Positions 16,817-24,490 of a stretch of DNA of 42,016 nt are shown piece after piece (positions within the stretch are counted from its first letter, which is position 1; each line of letters opens with the position of its first letter). The stretch comes from Faecalitalea cylindroides ATCC 27803 (lineage in GTDB: Bacteria; Bacillota_I; Bacilli_A; Erysipelotrichales; Erysipelotrichaceae), in assembly GCF_000469305.1 (NCBI RefSeq), contig NZ_KI270960.1, forward strand, positions 1 through 42,016. Direction: 5' to 3'. The notes under the pieces were generated by a model. It saw only the letters and a program-made list of their open reading frames with translations. It was not told where the DNA came from and made no database searches. A program made the position numbers and the translations under genes.

Positions 16817-17170
16817 ATGAAAGTAGAATTAAATAAGTATGTAGAAAAACCATGGGGCTATGAGAAATGGATTGCCATTACAGATAACTACGCCTTAAAA
16901 GAAATATTCTTTAAAAAAGGACAGAGATGCTCTTTTCAATATCATCATAAAAAAGAAGAACATATCTATATCTTAAGCGGAAAATTAGAAGTGTTGGAAG
17001 ATAATGAAAACAGAGAACTAGAAACGCATGTTTATGGTCCAGGGGATATTATTCATAATCCGCCAACATATCGTCATAGAAACACCGCTTTAGAAGATAC
17101 AACGATCATCGAAGTGAGCACACCTCATCTAGATGATGTAGTACGTATTGAAGACGATTATAATCGATAA
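16817..17170 (+). CDS. Cupin-domain protein, phosphomannose-isomerase-II-like
   Basis: A 117-aa single-domain cupin resembling the C-terminal domain of type II mannose-6-phosphate isomerase / GDP-mannose pyrophosphorylase (N-terminal VEKPWGYEKW). Cupin motif 1 is HHKKEEHIYILSG (residues 47-59) and motif 2 is GPGDIIHNPPTYRHRN near 75-91; the His and Glu residues are the usual metal ligands. It starts 3 bases after hxlB with GGAG inside the end of hxlB, so it belongs to the hxl operon. A role as a sugar-phosphate isomerase or epimerase feeding the HxlAB step is plausible. The reaction is not known. Confidence 0.85.
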   Translation: MKVELNKYVEKPWGYEKWIAITDNYALKEIFFKKGQRCSFQYHHKKEEHIYILSGKLEVLEDNENRELETHVYGPGDIIHNPPTYRHRNTALEDTTIIEVSTPHLDDVVRIEDDYNR

Positions 17171-17173
17171 AAT

Positions 17174-17208
17174 AAAACCAAGATGAAAATTCAAATCATC
17201 TTGGTTTT
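17174..17208. terminator. Probably bidirectional terminator between the hxl operon and the DUF1648 gene
   Basis: AAAACCAAGATGA (17174-17186) pairs perfectly with TCATCTTGGTTTT (17196-17208) around a nine-base loop. The T-run is the end of the stem on the plus strand, and the leading AAAA gives a T-run on the minus strand. Confidence 0.8.
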
Positions 17209-17269
17209 GTTAATTCTTGATAAAAGGATAGATTTTAACTTTTTAATAAACGCAAAAACACTTTTCGCG

Positions 17270-17707
17270 TTAACAAGTTTCGAATTTATAGAAAGTAAAA
17301 CAAATAATCAATATTGCGAGAACTAGTGGGCCAAAAGTGAGCCAAAAAGAGATATTTGATGATGTAGCCATATGGTAAATCAACATCGAAAAAGAAAAGT
17401 TTGATACAAAAATGAAAGATTCAGCGATAAAAGAAATATATTGTTTAAATGATTTCTTTGTATCGGAAGAATTAATAGCGAGTTTTACGATCCATTGAAT
17501 GCCTTTTAAAAGAAGATAAATAACAAGCTCAATAATAAAGAATCCAATCAAGCTGTTTTTTTGTCCATAATTATCCATTGTCCCATATAAATCATAATGA
17601 GTAGGAATCTGCATTGGGATTTGATTCCATTGTACTATAAGGAATATAAGCGTAAGGATCAAAAAAAGAATGTTAATGATTTTTAGTATTTTAGAAGTTG
17701 TTTTCAT
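17270..17707 (-). CDS. DUF1648 domain membrane protein
   Basis: A 145-aa membrane protein with a DUF1648-type motif (Q-x-P-x-HYDLYG-x-D-x-YG-x-K near residues 33-50), known from SdpI-like and other small membrane proteins. Four hydrophobic segments are visible: residues 8-24, 52-70, 88-108 and 120-140. An ATG further upstream would overlap the DUF1697 gene and has no ribosome site. The ATG at 17707 has GAAGG 6 bases upstream and is chosen. It lies 14 bases after DUF1697, so the two are probably cotranscribed. Function unknown; SdpI immunity is only a distant analogy. Confidence 0.75.
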   Translation of the reverse strand: MKTTSKILKIINILFLILTLIFLIVQWNQIPMQIPTHYDLYGTMDNYGQKNSLIGFFIIELVIYLLLKGIQWIVKLAINSSDTKKSFKQYISFIAESFIFVSNFSFSMLIYHMATSSNISFWLTFGPLVLAILIICFTFYKFETC

Positions 17708-17721
17708 ATTTACCTTCGATT

Positions 17722-18261
17722 CTATAAATTTATTATTTTTTTGACTGTATTGGCTGTTCGAATTGTTAACTGTGTACTGATAGTAGAGCTGGCTGTTTTT
17801 GCCCACCAATATGTTTTCTGGTAGTTTTTACGATCAAAAGACCAGAAGATAAAGTTTTCTACATTTTCTATTCTTTCGTATTGATCATTAGGTCTTCCTA
17901 AATTATCATATACATCTTTAAATGTGGCAGGAGGAAGGATAAAAATAAGATTATCATAAATGTCTTTATTTTTTGAATTCCACCAACTTGGTTCTTTTTG
18001 AAGAGCGTTTTGTAACGATTTTTGAGAAATAACTAGGACAGGAATATTTAGATCAAATGTTTTTTTGATCATAGATTCAATAGAGGATGTGATATCTGAG
18101 ATATTTGTTTCTGGAGTAGAAAAAATGACATTTCCACTGTTAAGATATGTTTTGACTTCATGGAAAGAGAGTTCTTCAAAATATTCTTTTAATTTTTGCA
18201 TAGATATTTTGTTTTTTCCACTAATATTGATTCCCCGTAATAAAGCAATATATCGAACCAT
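17722..18261 (-). CDS. DUF1697 domain-containing protein
   Basis: A 179-aa cytoplasmic protein of the DUF1697 family. The hallmark start RYIALLRGINISGKNKISM and the following VKTYLNSGNVIFS segment near residue 38 are both present, and the length is typical (about 175-185). No biochemical role is established for the family. GAAAGGA precedes the ATG by 8 bases. It is the first gene of a likely pair with the DUF1648 gene. Confidence 0.9.
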   Translation of the reverse strand: MVRYIALLRGINISGKNKISMQKLKEYFEELSFHEVKTYLNSGNVIFSTPETNISDITSSIESMIKKTFDLNIPVLVISQKSLQNALQKEPSWWNSKNKDIYDNLIFILPPATFKDVYDNLGRPNDQYERIENVENFIFWSFDRKNYQKTYWWAKTASSTISTQLTIRTANTVKKIINL

Positions 18262-18348
18262 AGAAAAATCCTTTCAAAGTTTATATTTTATGAGCAATAA
18301 TAATGGTATAGCTACGAGAGTTGATTGACATTTTTGATCAATGAATTG

Positions 18349-18531
18349 TTAGAGATTGGAGTCATCATCATTTTCGTTATTCTTTTGTTTAGAAGATGTT
18401 CCTAAGCATAAGAATACCGATCCTAAGCACAGCCAGACAGCACCAGTTGTTGTATCAGAATTAAAAAAATTAATGATTGCAACGATATAGAACAAGACAC
18501 AAGTTAAATAGTATAGTGATTTATTACCCAT
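18349..18531 (-). CDS. Small two-helix membrane protein, unknown
   Basis: A 60-aa protein with two hydrophobic segments (about residues 5-20 and 27-42) joined by a short NSDTTTG turn, and a charged Asn/Asp-rich tail. An ATG 36 bases upstream also opens the frame, but the ATG at 18531 has AGAGG 7 bases upstream and gives a clean membrane-protein start. Similar small DUF-type membrane proteins are common in Bacillota; I do not recognise the family. It is separated from DUF1697 by 87 bases in which I see no clear terminator or promoter. Confidence 0.6.
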   Translation of the reverse strand: MGNKSLYYLTCVLFYIVAIINFFNSDTTTGAVWLCLGSVFLCLGTSSKQKNNENDDDSNL

Positions 18532-18619
18532 CTTTTTACCTCTTTTTTCTAAATAAGTTATCATCATTATAAAACATGTTATTTATAATGTGAACAAAGA
18601 CCTAAAAAAGAGCAAGTTC

Positions 18620-18650
18620 TTGTACAACGTAAGAAAAAATTTGTTATAAT
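18620..18650 (+). promoter_or_regulatory. SigA promoter of the transketolase operon
   Basis: TTGTAC (18620-18625), a 19-base spacer and a perfect TATAAT (18645-18650) with an upstream TGT (18642-18644), i.e. an extended -10 that tolerates the long spacer. Confidence 0.65.
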
Positions 18651-18674
18651 GGATAAGCGAAAAGGAGATCGAGA

Positions 18675-19490
18675 ATGAAAAACATTGAGCTGGAAAAACA
18701 TGCGAACAGCATTCGTAAGAGTATTGTAACAGAAGTTTTTTATGCACAAAGCGGACACCCAGGAGGAAGTTTGGGCGCAGCAGATATCATTACGAGCCTA
18801 TATTTCGAGGAATTGGATATCAATGAAGATAATCTAAATTCAATTGATCGTGATCGATTTGTATTAAGCAAAGGACATGCGAGTCCTGCTTTATATGCTG
18901 CATTTGCGGAAAAAGGTTGGATCGAAAAGGAGGAACTGAAGACATTCCGTCGTTTAGGTTCTAGACTTCAAGGACATCCAAGTATGCGTGCACTTCCAGG
19001 GGTTGATATGTCCACAGGATCTTTAGGTCAGGGAATCTCTTGTGCTGTAGGCATGGCTCTTGCTAATAAATTAGATAAAAATGACCACCGTATCTATACA
19101 TTATGTGGGGATGGGGAATGTCAGGAAGGTCAAGTTTGGGAAGCGATTATGGCAGCTGCTCATCATAAACTTGACAACTTATGCATTATCATCGATAACA
19201 ACAACTTACAGATTGATGGTAAAGTGGAAGATGTTATGAGTATTTATCCTTTAAATGAGAAAATGAAGGCATTCAATTGTCATGTAATCGAAATTGATGG
19301 TCATGATTTTGACCAGATTCGAGCTGCATTTAAAGAAGCTAGAGAAACAAAAGGACAACCAACTGTGATCATTGCGAAAACGATCAAAGGAAAAGGTGTA
19401 TCCTTCATGGAAAATCAGGCTGGATGGCATGGTGTTGCCCCTAATGAAGAACAGTATCATGCAGCAATCAAAGAATTGGAGGCTTGTTAA
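18675..19490 (+). CDS. Transketolase, N-terminal (thiamine diphosphate binding) subunit
   Basis: A 271-aa protein corresponding to the N-terminal third of transketolase. With the next gene it transfers two-carbon ketol units between sugar phosphates in the non-oxidative pentose phosphate pathway. The ThDP/Mg motif runs from GDGECQEGQVWEA near residue 151 to IIDNNNLQIDG near 172. SGHPGGSLGAADI near residue 26 and KGHASPALYA near 66 hold conserved substrate and cofactor histidines. Split transketolases are normal in many Bacillota and archaea, so this is not a broken gene. GAAAAGGAG precedes the ATG. Together with hxlAB it links fructose 6-phosphate and pentose phosphates. Confidence 0.94.
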   Translation: MKNIELEKHANSIRKSIVTEVFYAQSGHPGGSLGAADIITSLYFEELDINEDNLNSIDRDRFVLSKGHASPALYAAFAEKGWIEKEELKTFRRLGSRLQGHPSMRALPGVDMSTGSLGQGISCAVGMALANKLDKNDHRIYTLCGDGECQEGQVWEAIMAAAHHKLDNLCIIIDNNNLQIDGKVEDVMSIYPLNEKMKAFNCHVIEIDGHDFDQIRAAFKEARETKGQPTVIIAKTIKGKGVSFMENQAGWHGVAPNEEQYHAAIKELEAC

Positions 19491-19492
19491 TT

Positions 19493-20413
19493 ATGGCTAG
19501 TATCGCAACTCGTATCGCATATGGAGATGCGTTAAAAGAACTATTACAGGAAGATGAAAATATCGTTGTACTTGATGCAGACTTAGCAGGAAGTACAAAG
19601 AGTGGTGAAGCTAAAAAGGTAGACCCATCTCGTCATTTTGATATGGGAATCGCAGAAGGGAATATGATGTCTGTTGCTGCAGGTTTGGCTGCAAGTGGAA
19701 AAATTGCATTTGCCTCAACATTCGCAATGTTTGCAACTGGACGTGGATTTGAACAAATTCGTAACAGTATTGGTTATCCTAGATTAAATGTTAAAGTTTG
19801 TGCATCTCATGCAGGCATTAGTGTTGGTGAAGATGGTGCAAGTCACCAATGTATTGAAGATATTAACTTAATGCGTGGTATTCCTGGTATGACTGTTGTT
19901 GTTCCTTGTGATTATAACGAGGCAAAACAGGCTGTTCGTTCTATTGCTTACCATGATGGTCCATGTTATGTAAGACTTGGAAGAAGTGGTGTTGAAGAAG
20001 TAACTCCTGAGGGATACCAATTCGAATTAGGAAAAGGTGTCGTATTAAAAGAAGGAACTAAAGTTGCTTTGGTGGCTACAGGAAGCATGGTTCAGGAATC
20101 TTTAAAAGCAAGTGAACTTTTAGACTTTGAACCAACTGTTGTAAATATTCATACGATCAAACCAATCGATAAAGAATTGATCGTAGAATTGGCAAACAGT
20201 CATGATTTGATCGTTACTTGTGAAGAACATTCTATTATTGGTGGATTAGGAAGTGCTGTTGCCGAAGTAATGGCTGAAGCTGGATGCCCATGCAAATTGG
20301 CTCGTGTTGGAGTTCAAGATGTTTTTGGTGAAAGCGGAAAGCCAAAAGAATTGTTTGAAGCATACGGTTTAGACCCACAGTCTATCGTAAATGTAGTTAA
20401 GAATAATCTATGA
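19493..20413 (+). CDS. Transketolase, C-terminal subunit
   Basis: A 306-aa protein with the transketolase pyrimidine-binding domain (residues 5-165) and C-terminal domain (180-300). The conserved catalytic glutamate lies in DMGIAEGNMMSVAAGLA near residue 53; ATGRGFEQIRNSI and CASHAGISVGEDGASHQ follow as in the family. The ATG at 19493 is preferred: GGAGG (19478-19482) lies 10 bases upstream and the protein then starts MASIATRIAYGDAL. An alternative start at 19484 would overlap the upstream stop. It begins 2 bases after the N-terminal subunit gene and pairs with it. Confidence 0.94.
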   Translation: MASIATRIAYGDALKELLQEDENIVVLDADLAGSTKSGEAKKVDPSRHFDMGIAEGNMMSVAAGLAASGKIAFASTFAMFATGRGFEQIRNSIGYPRLNVKVCASHAGISVGEDGASHQCIEDINLMRGIPGMTVVVPCDYNEAKQAVRSIAYHDGPCYVRLGRSGVEEVTPEGYQFELGKGVVLKEGTKVALVATGSMVQESLKASELLDFEPTVVNIHTIKPIDKELIVELANSHDLIVTCEEHSIIGGLGSAVAEVMAEAGCPCKLARVGVQDVFGESGKPKELFEAYGLDPQSIVNVVKNNL

Positions 20414-21000
20414 GTCACTATTTTATAAACGATGAGAAAGTAAAAGATCAGCCTTTTACTTTCTCTTTTCAAATAAAAGAAAAGAAATTTGAATTTGAAT
20501 CGAATCAAGGCGTTTTTTCAAAAGATAAGCTGGATGAAGGAACAAAGATCTTATTAAATACTGTATTAGAATATGAATCCAACCCTGAAACAGTATTAGA
20601 TTTAGGATGTGGTATCGGTGTTATTGGAATTGTACTTTCCTCTTTTTGGAAAACAAACATGACAATGATCGATATCAATGCAAGAGCATGTGAACTTGCA
20701 AAAAAGAATCTTGAAAGACATTCGATTCAGGCCACTTTGAAAAATGATGATGGAATCAAAGAGGGCAATTTTGAGTGTATCCTCTTAAATCCGCCAATAC
20801 GCACGGGAAAGAAAGTGATTTATTCCTTGTTTGATCAATGTTTAGAACATTTAAATGAGGATGGAAGATTATGGATCGTCATGCGCAAACAACATGGAGC
20901 GCAAAGTGCCGTTAATTATTTTGAAGAAAAACAGGCAAATGTAGAAAGGGTTGCCCGTGATAAAGGTTATTGGATCATGAAAATAACGAAGACACGCTAG
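20410..21000 (+). CDS. RsmC-like class I methyltransferase
   Basis: A 196-aa S-adenosylmethionine-dependent methyltransferase of the small RsmC/MTS type. Motif I is VLDLGCGIGVIGIVL near residue 62, the acidic loop is MIDINARA near 85, and motif IV is LLNPPIRTGK near 122. NPP(F/I) is typical of N-methyltransferases acting on guanine or glutamine, including 16S rRNA G1207 enzymes. The N-terminal methyltransferase-like half of E. coli RsmC is absent, as in most Bacillota homologues. Its ATG overlaps the transketolase stop by 4 bases (ATGA), so translation is coupled, although the functions are not obviously related. Confidence 0.88.
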   Translation: MSHYFINDEKVKDQPFTFSFQIKEKKFEFESNQGVFSKDKLDEGTKILLNTVLEYESNPETVLDLGCGIGVIGIVLSSFWKTNMTMIDINARACELAKKNLERHSIQATLKNDDGIKEGNFECILLNPPIRTGKKVIYSLFDQCLEHLNEDGRLWIVMRKQHGAQSAVNYFEEKQANVERVARDKGYWIMKITKTR

Positions 21001-21009
21001 TGTCTTTTT
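20989..21009 (+). terminator. Terminator of the transketolase-methyltransferase operon
   Basis: AAGACAC (20989-20995), loop GCTA, GTGTCTT (21000-21006), then T residues. The stem spans the TAG stop codon of the methyltransferase gene. Confidence 0.8.
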
Positions 21010-21039
21010 ATTTGTCAATTTTTTAATAATATAAGTTTA

Positions 21040-21069
21040 TTGTTTGAGTTATATATATTTTGCTATTCT
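21040..21069 (+). promoter_or_regulatory. Possible promoter of the AEC transporter gene
   Basis: TTGTTT (21040-21045), an 18-base spacer and TATTCT (21064-21069) with an upstream TGC. The implied leader is about 85 bases. Confidence 0.35.
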
Positions 21070-21160
21070 CCTGCTTAGATTAAGATTTTTGAAAAGGTCA
21101 TACATTTTATTATTTTATTCACTTGGACAAAAGAGTAGAATAAGTTCAAAAGGAGATCAC

Positions 21161-22066
21161 ATGATAAATTTACAAATTGAAATTTTTTTACTGATCGTTG
21201 TTGGACTTGTTTTGTCTAAGACTGGATTAATGAGTTCTTTAACAAGAAAACAATTAACTAAGATCGTATTGACGATCGTTTTGCCATGTTCTATCATACA
21301 ATCTTTTGAAATAGATGTAGATCATGATTTGATTGTGTCCTGTATCATGGTGTTTTTGGTATCTGTTATGACACAATTTGTATATTGGCTCTTTAACTGT
21401 TTTCTTTGGAAAAATCAATCACTGGCGCGAAGAATCAATTTGCAGTATGGCACAATGGTCTCTAATGCAGGATTTATGGGGATGCCATTAGCACAGGGTG
21501 TATTTGGAGATATCGGTTTGTTATATGCATCAATTTTTTTGATTCCGCAAAGAGTATGTATGTGGTCTTATGGTTTATCTTTATATACGACAAGTCGTAA
21601 ACAAGATTTGATCAAAAATGTCTTATTTCATCCTTGTATTATTGCCATTTTTATAGGTGTACTTTTGATGATAGGTCGTATGTTTGGATTCGTATTACCG
21701 GAAGCATTGGATGATACGATTGGAGCTATTGCCAGCTGTAATACAGCATTAAGCATGATTGCTATTGGAGGTATATTGAGTGATGTTAATGTAGATGATG
21801 TGTTTGACAAGACCACGCTATTTTATAGCATGATTCGTCTAATTGTATTACCTTTAGTTTTGTTGGGAATTGTACGTTTTTTGAATATAGATATACTTGT
21901 TGCCAATGTATGTGTTCTTTTATCAGGAATGCCAGCTGCAAGTACAACCGCAATGCTTGCTCAAACATATGATAAAGATCCCGTATTTTCATCAAAGCTG
22001 GTTTTTGTTTCTACTCTGTTTTCGCTATTTACTTTACCGTTATTAAGCATGCTTCTAGGTGGTTGA
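21161..22066 (+). CDS. AEC family transporter
   Basis: A 301-aa integral membrane protein of the auxin efflux carrier (AEC) family. Bacterial members export or exchange organic acids such as malate, but the substrate is not predictable here. About ten hydrophobic segments in two five-helix halves are visible. The half-one segment NAGFMGMPLAQGVFGDIGL near residue 105 and the half-two CNTALSMIAIGGIL (near 193) and SGMPAASTTAMLAQTYDKDP (near 250) are characteristic. The frame is open further upstream from a TTG, but the ATG at 21161, 7 bases after AAAAGGAG, matches the family start. It is a single gene between a terminator and the CDF promoter. Confidence 0.9.
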   Translation: MINLQIEIFLLIVVGLVLSKTGLMSSLTRKQLTKIVLTIVLPCSIIQSFEIDVDHDLIVSCIMVFLVSVMTQFVYWLFNCFLWKNQSLARRINLQYGTMVSNAGFMGMPLAQGVFGDIGLLYASIFLIPQRVCMWSYGLSLYTTSRKQDLIKNVLFHPCIIAIFIGVLLMIGRMFGFVLPEALDDTIGAIASCNTALSMIAIGGILSDVNVDDVFDKTTLFYSMIRLIVLPLVLLGIVRFLNIDILVANVCVLLSGMPAASTTAMLAQTYDKDPVFSSKLVFVSTLFSLFTLPLLSMLLGG

Positions 22067-22095
22067 TAGAGTAAGTTTTTACTACCTAGATGCCA

Positions 22096-22124
22096 TTGAG
22101 TTAAAAACCCGATAATGTTATACT
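22096..22124 (+). promoter_or_regulatory. SigA promoter of the CDF gene, leaderless geometry
   Basis: TTGAGT (22096-22101), a 17-base spacer and TATACT (22119-22124) with upstream TGT (extended -10). Six bases separate it from the ATG at 22131, so the predicted +1 is the A of the start codon. Confidence 0.65.
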
Positions 22125-22130
22125 CTCAAT

Positions 22131-23294
22131 ATGATTAATTTAATAGTTAGAAGATTTGTAAAAAATTCGGAAGATACCAAGAATCCAGATGTAAGAAGTG
22201 CTGTTGGACGTTTATGCGGATGGATAGGGATCTTGTGTAATGTCTTTTTATTTGGAATTAAGTTTGTAATAGGAATTATCGTGAATTCTGTTTCTATTCA
22301 GGCAGACGCTATTAATAACTTGACAGATGCAGGATCCAATATCATCGCTATCTTCTCTTTTTACCTGTCTAATAAGCCAGCTGACAAAGATCATCCTTTT
22401 GGACACGAGAGAACAGAAACAATTGCTTCTTTGTTTGTTGGGTTGATGATCGGATTTTTGGGGATCGAAATGGCAAAAGAAAGCTTTGGAAAGATCTTAT
22501 CTCCAGATACTATTGATTTTAGACTTGTAACAGTATTTATTCTTATTATTTCTATTTTAGTGAAGTTATGGATGTATCTTTATAATAAATCGTTATCAAA
22601 AAAATATGAATCAACAATGTTAGAGGCTACAGCTCTAGACTCTATATCAGATGTGATAGGAACAAGTGCGGTCTTAGTATCTACAGTGATTTCTCCGTTT
22701 ATCGGCTTTAATTTAGATGGATATATGGGTGTAATCGTATCGGCAATCATTTTGTATAATGCTTATGGATTGATCAAAGAAGTCGTAAATTCTCTATTGG
22801 GGGAGGCACCAGATAAAACACTTGTAGATGATATTGTTAAAGAAATGATGACAGATAAAAGAGTTTTAGGTGTTCACGATTTGATCATTCATAATTATGG
22901 ACCTAACAAGTTGTTTGCCAGTGCGCATGTGGAAGTGGATTCAGATTGTGATATCTTTGATGTGCATGATCATATCGATAATGTAGAAAAAGAGATTAAA
23001 AGTAAATTTAATGTAGAAATGTCTTTACATATGGATCCTGTGAAAGTAAACGATCCATTAACCGACCAATATAAAGAAAAGCTGGCCTGTGCAATCAAAG
23101 AAATTGAACCTTCCTGGCAATTTCATGATTTTAGGATCGTATCCGGGCCAACGCATGTGAATTTAGTTTTTGACTTGGTTATTCCGTATGAGGAAAAACG
23201 AAATGAAGATCAAATCAAAGAAGAAATCTTAAATCATCTTTCTTCGGATAGGAAAGTGTATCTTGTGATGACGCTTGATCATCCATTTGCCTAA
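22131..23294 (+). CDS. Cation diffusion facilitator family transporter
   Basis: A 387-aa CDF-family metal/proton antiporter; family members export Zn, Fe, Mn or Cd. A cytoplasmic N-terminus is followed by six predicted helices. TM2 carries the metal-site pattern ADAINNLTDAGSN (residues 58-70) and TM5 carries ATALDSISDVIGTS near 162. DKDHPFGHERTE near residue 84 is the conserved loop. After residue 210 comes the cytoplasmic dimerisation domain (EAPDKTLVDDI, HDLIIHNYGP, FASAHVEVD), with an extension of roughly 80 residues beyond the usual end. There is no Shine-Dalgarno sequence before the ATG, and the -10 lies 6 bases upstream. The N-terminus matches the family, so the start looks right. It overlaps the convergent DeoR gene by 4 bases. 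Confidence 0.93.
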   Translation: MINLIVRRFVKNSEDTKNPDVRSAVGRLCGWIGILCNVFLFGIKFVIGIIVNSVSIQADAINNLTDAGSNIIAIFSFYLSNKPADKDHPFGHERTETIASLFVGLMIGFLGIEMAKESFGKILSPDTIDFRLVTVFILIISILVKLWMYLYNKSLSKKYESTMLEATALDSISDVIGTSAVLVSTVISPFIGFNLDGYMGVIVSAIILYNAYGLIKEVVNSLLGEAPDKTLVDDIVKEMMTDKRVLGVHDLIIHNYGPNKLFASAHVEVDSDCDIFDVHDHIDNVEKEIKSKFNVEMSLHMDPVKVNDPLTDQYKEKLACAIKEIEPSWQFHDFRIVSGPTHVNLVFDLVIPYEEKRNEDQIKEEILNHLSSDRKVYLVMTLDHPFA

Positions 23295-24046
23295 ACTTCA
23301 ACAACTTCTTTTATATCTTGAACCATTTTACGTTGTTCATCAGTTAGCTTATTTGTGATCAACATATCAAATTCTTTAAACTTACAAAATATATATGGAG
23401 CGGATGTATAAAACTTACTGCCATCGCAAACGGCAATAAGTTTTTTTGTTTGGTTCATTACATGACGTTTCAGACTTAATTCGTTAGAATTCATCGTTGT
23501 AAATCCATTGGAATCCAAAATTCCATCGGTTCCCATGATCGCAACATCGATATGCAAGTGATCAATAATATTTGCGGCAAAATGACCATATGTTCTAGCT
23601 CCAGTATTAAAGAGAAAACCGCCACATACGATCGTATTGATGTTCATTGCGATACAATGCGTTAATAAAGGAATCGAGTTGGTGACAACGGTAATATCCT
23701 TTTTCATCTGTAATGCATTAGCACCAAGCAATACTGTGCTTCCAGAATCCAGATAGACGATTTGTCCATCTTTAATTTCCTGAAAGGCTCTAAAAGTTAT
23801 ACGGCGTTTATCTTCTGGATTTTCTCTGTTTCGCATGGTCAAAGGGGTTTCAAACGAAGAGGAAATCACACGTGCATATCCATGCTCTCGCACCAATAAA
23901 GATAAGTTTTCCATTTCATTTAAATCATTTCGTAAAGTTTCTGGAGTAACATTTAACTCTTTGGCTAAATCTGAAATCTTGACTTTGGTGCGTTCAAGAA
24001 GAATCTTTTGAATACGAATTTGACGAGCTTCTTTTTTCTTTGTCAT
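23291..24046 (-). CDS. DeoR family transcriptional regulator (second)
   Basis: A 251-aa DeoR-family regulator, a diverged paralogue of the one at 14692-15459. The winged HTH has KISDLAKELNVTPETLRNDLNEME at residues 18-41. The DeoRC domain has YLDSGSTVLLGA near 95, VVTNSIPLL, VCGGFLF and CDGSKFY. Its effector is presumably a phosphorylated sugar. No sugar gene is directly adjacent: the neighbours are a CDF transporter (convergent) and a 93-aa unknown gene (divergent), so the target is unclear. AAAAAAGGAGA precedes the ATG. A TTTTGAA/TTCAAAA inverted repeat (24111-24134) lies just upstream of its extended -10 (TGG-TATAAT, minus strand, 24097-24092). Confidence 0.92.
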   Translation of the reverse strand: MTKKKEARQIRIQKILLERTKVKISDLAKELNVTPETLRNDLNEMENLSLLVREHGYARVISSSFETPLTMRNRENPEDKRRITFRAFQEIKDGQIVYLDSGSTVLLGANALQMKKDITVVTNSIPLLTHCIAMNINTIVCGGFLFNTGARTYGHFAANIIDHLHIDVAIMGTDGILDSNGFTTMNSNELSLKRHVMNQTKKLIAVCDGSKFYTSAPYIFCKFKEFDMLITNKLTDEQRKMVQDIKEVVEV

Positions 24047-24091
24047 AATATCTCCTTTTTTGAATAAAAAATATTTATATCAATTAATTTC

Positions 24092-24134
24092 ATTATACCA
24101 AAAAAATATCTTTTGAATTTATTTAATTTCAAAA
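24092..24134 (-). promoter_or_regulatory. Promoter -10 of the second deoR and candidate operator
   Basis: The minus strand carries TGG-TATAAT (24100-24092), an extended -10 with no good -35. TTTTGAA (24111-24117) and TTCAAAA (24128-24134) form a perfect 7-bp inverted repeat with a 10-base centre over the place of the missing -35, a typical site for autoregulation. Confidence 0.45.
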
Positions 24135-24140
24135 ATAATA

Positions 24141-24169
24141 TTGTGGTTTATTGATGTTAAAACGATAAT
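24141..24169 (+). promoter_or_regulatory. Probable promoter of the 93-aa gene
   Basis: TTGTGG (24141-24146), a 17-base spacer and GATAAT (24164-24169). The predicted start is near 24176, just before AAAGGAGG (24180-24187). Confidence 0.45.
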
Positions 24170-24195
24170 CAAAGTGTCCAAAGGAGGTAAAGGTT

Positions 24196-24477
24196 ATGTG
24201 CAATAAAGTTGTCCATTTAGAACCGGAAGAATTTATAAAAATACTTCAAAAAGAACAATTATCTGTTTATGCCAGAGTTTACGTCCTTGATTCTGGGATT
24301 GCCGGTCTAATTTATATGTGTTCGGATTCGCATAATCTTTACTATCTGGACCGTTTTGTTCCGGCACCAAATAAACAGGAAGATTTTGATAAAATCAGCT
24401 TCTATGATGTGCATAAAGATTTGTATCGAAAGATAAATCTTGATAACTACTTGCGTGATATAAATCCGATCAATTGA
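24196..24477 (+). CDS. Conserved-looking hypothetical protein, 93 aa
   Basis: A 93-aa soluble acidic protein that I do not recognise. It has no membrane segment or signal peptide and contains several aromatic residues (YLDRFVPAP, FYDVHKDLY). Support for a real gene is good: AAAGGAGG 8 bases before the ATG, a promoter just upstream, a terminator at the stop, and no competing ORF. It is divergent from the second DeoR gene with 149 bases between, so it may be a target of that regulator (inference). Confidence 0.75.
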   Translation: MCNKVVHLEPEEFIKILQKEQLSVYARVYVLDSGIAGLIYMCSDSHNLYYLDRFVPAPNKQEDFDKISFYDVHKDLYRKINLDNYLRDINPIN

Positions 24478-24490
24478 TCGGATTATTTTA
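24463..24490. terminator. Bidirectional terminator, perfect palindrome
   Basis: A 22-base perfect palindrome (24463-24484) with arms AATCCGATCAA / TTGATCGGATT spans the TGA stop of the 93-aa gene and the end of the convergent laccase-domain gene. T-rich sequence follows on the plus strand. Confidence 0.75.

Noticed and set aside
18675-20413. Transketolase broken into two by a mutation
   Set aside because: Both halves have their own ribosome site and end at normal domain borders; split transketolase is standard in many Bacillota.
21044-21160. N-terminal extension of the AEC transporter from a TTG
   Set aside because: The extra 39 residues are not family-like, include the promoter region, and lack a ribosome site; ATG 21161 has AAAAGGAG.
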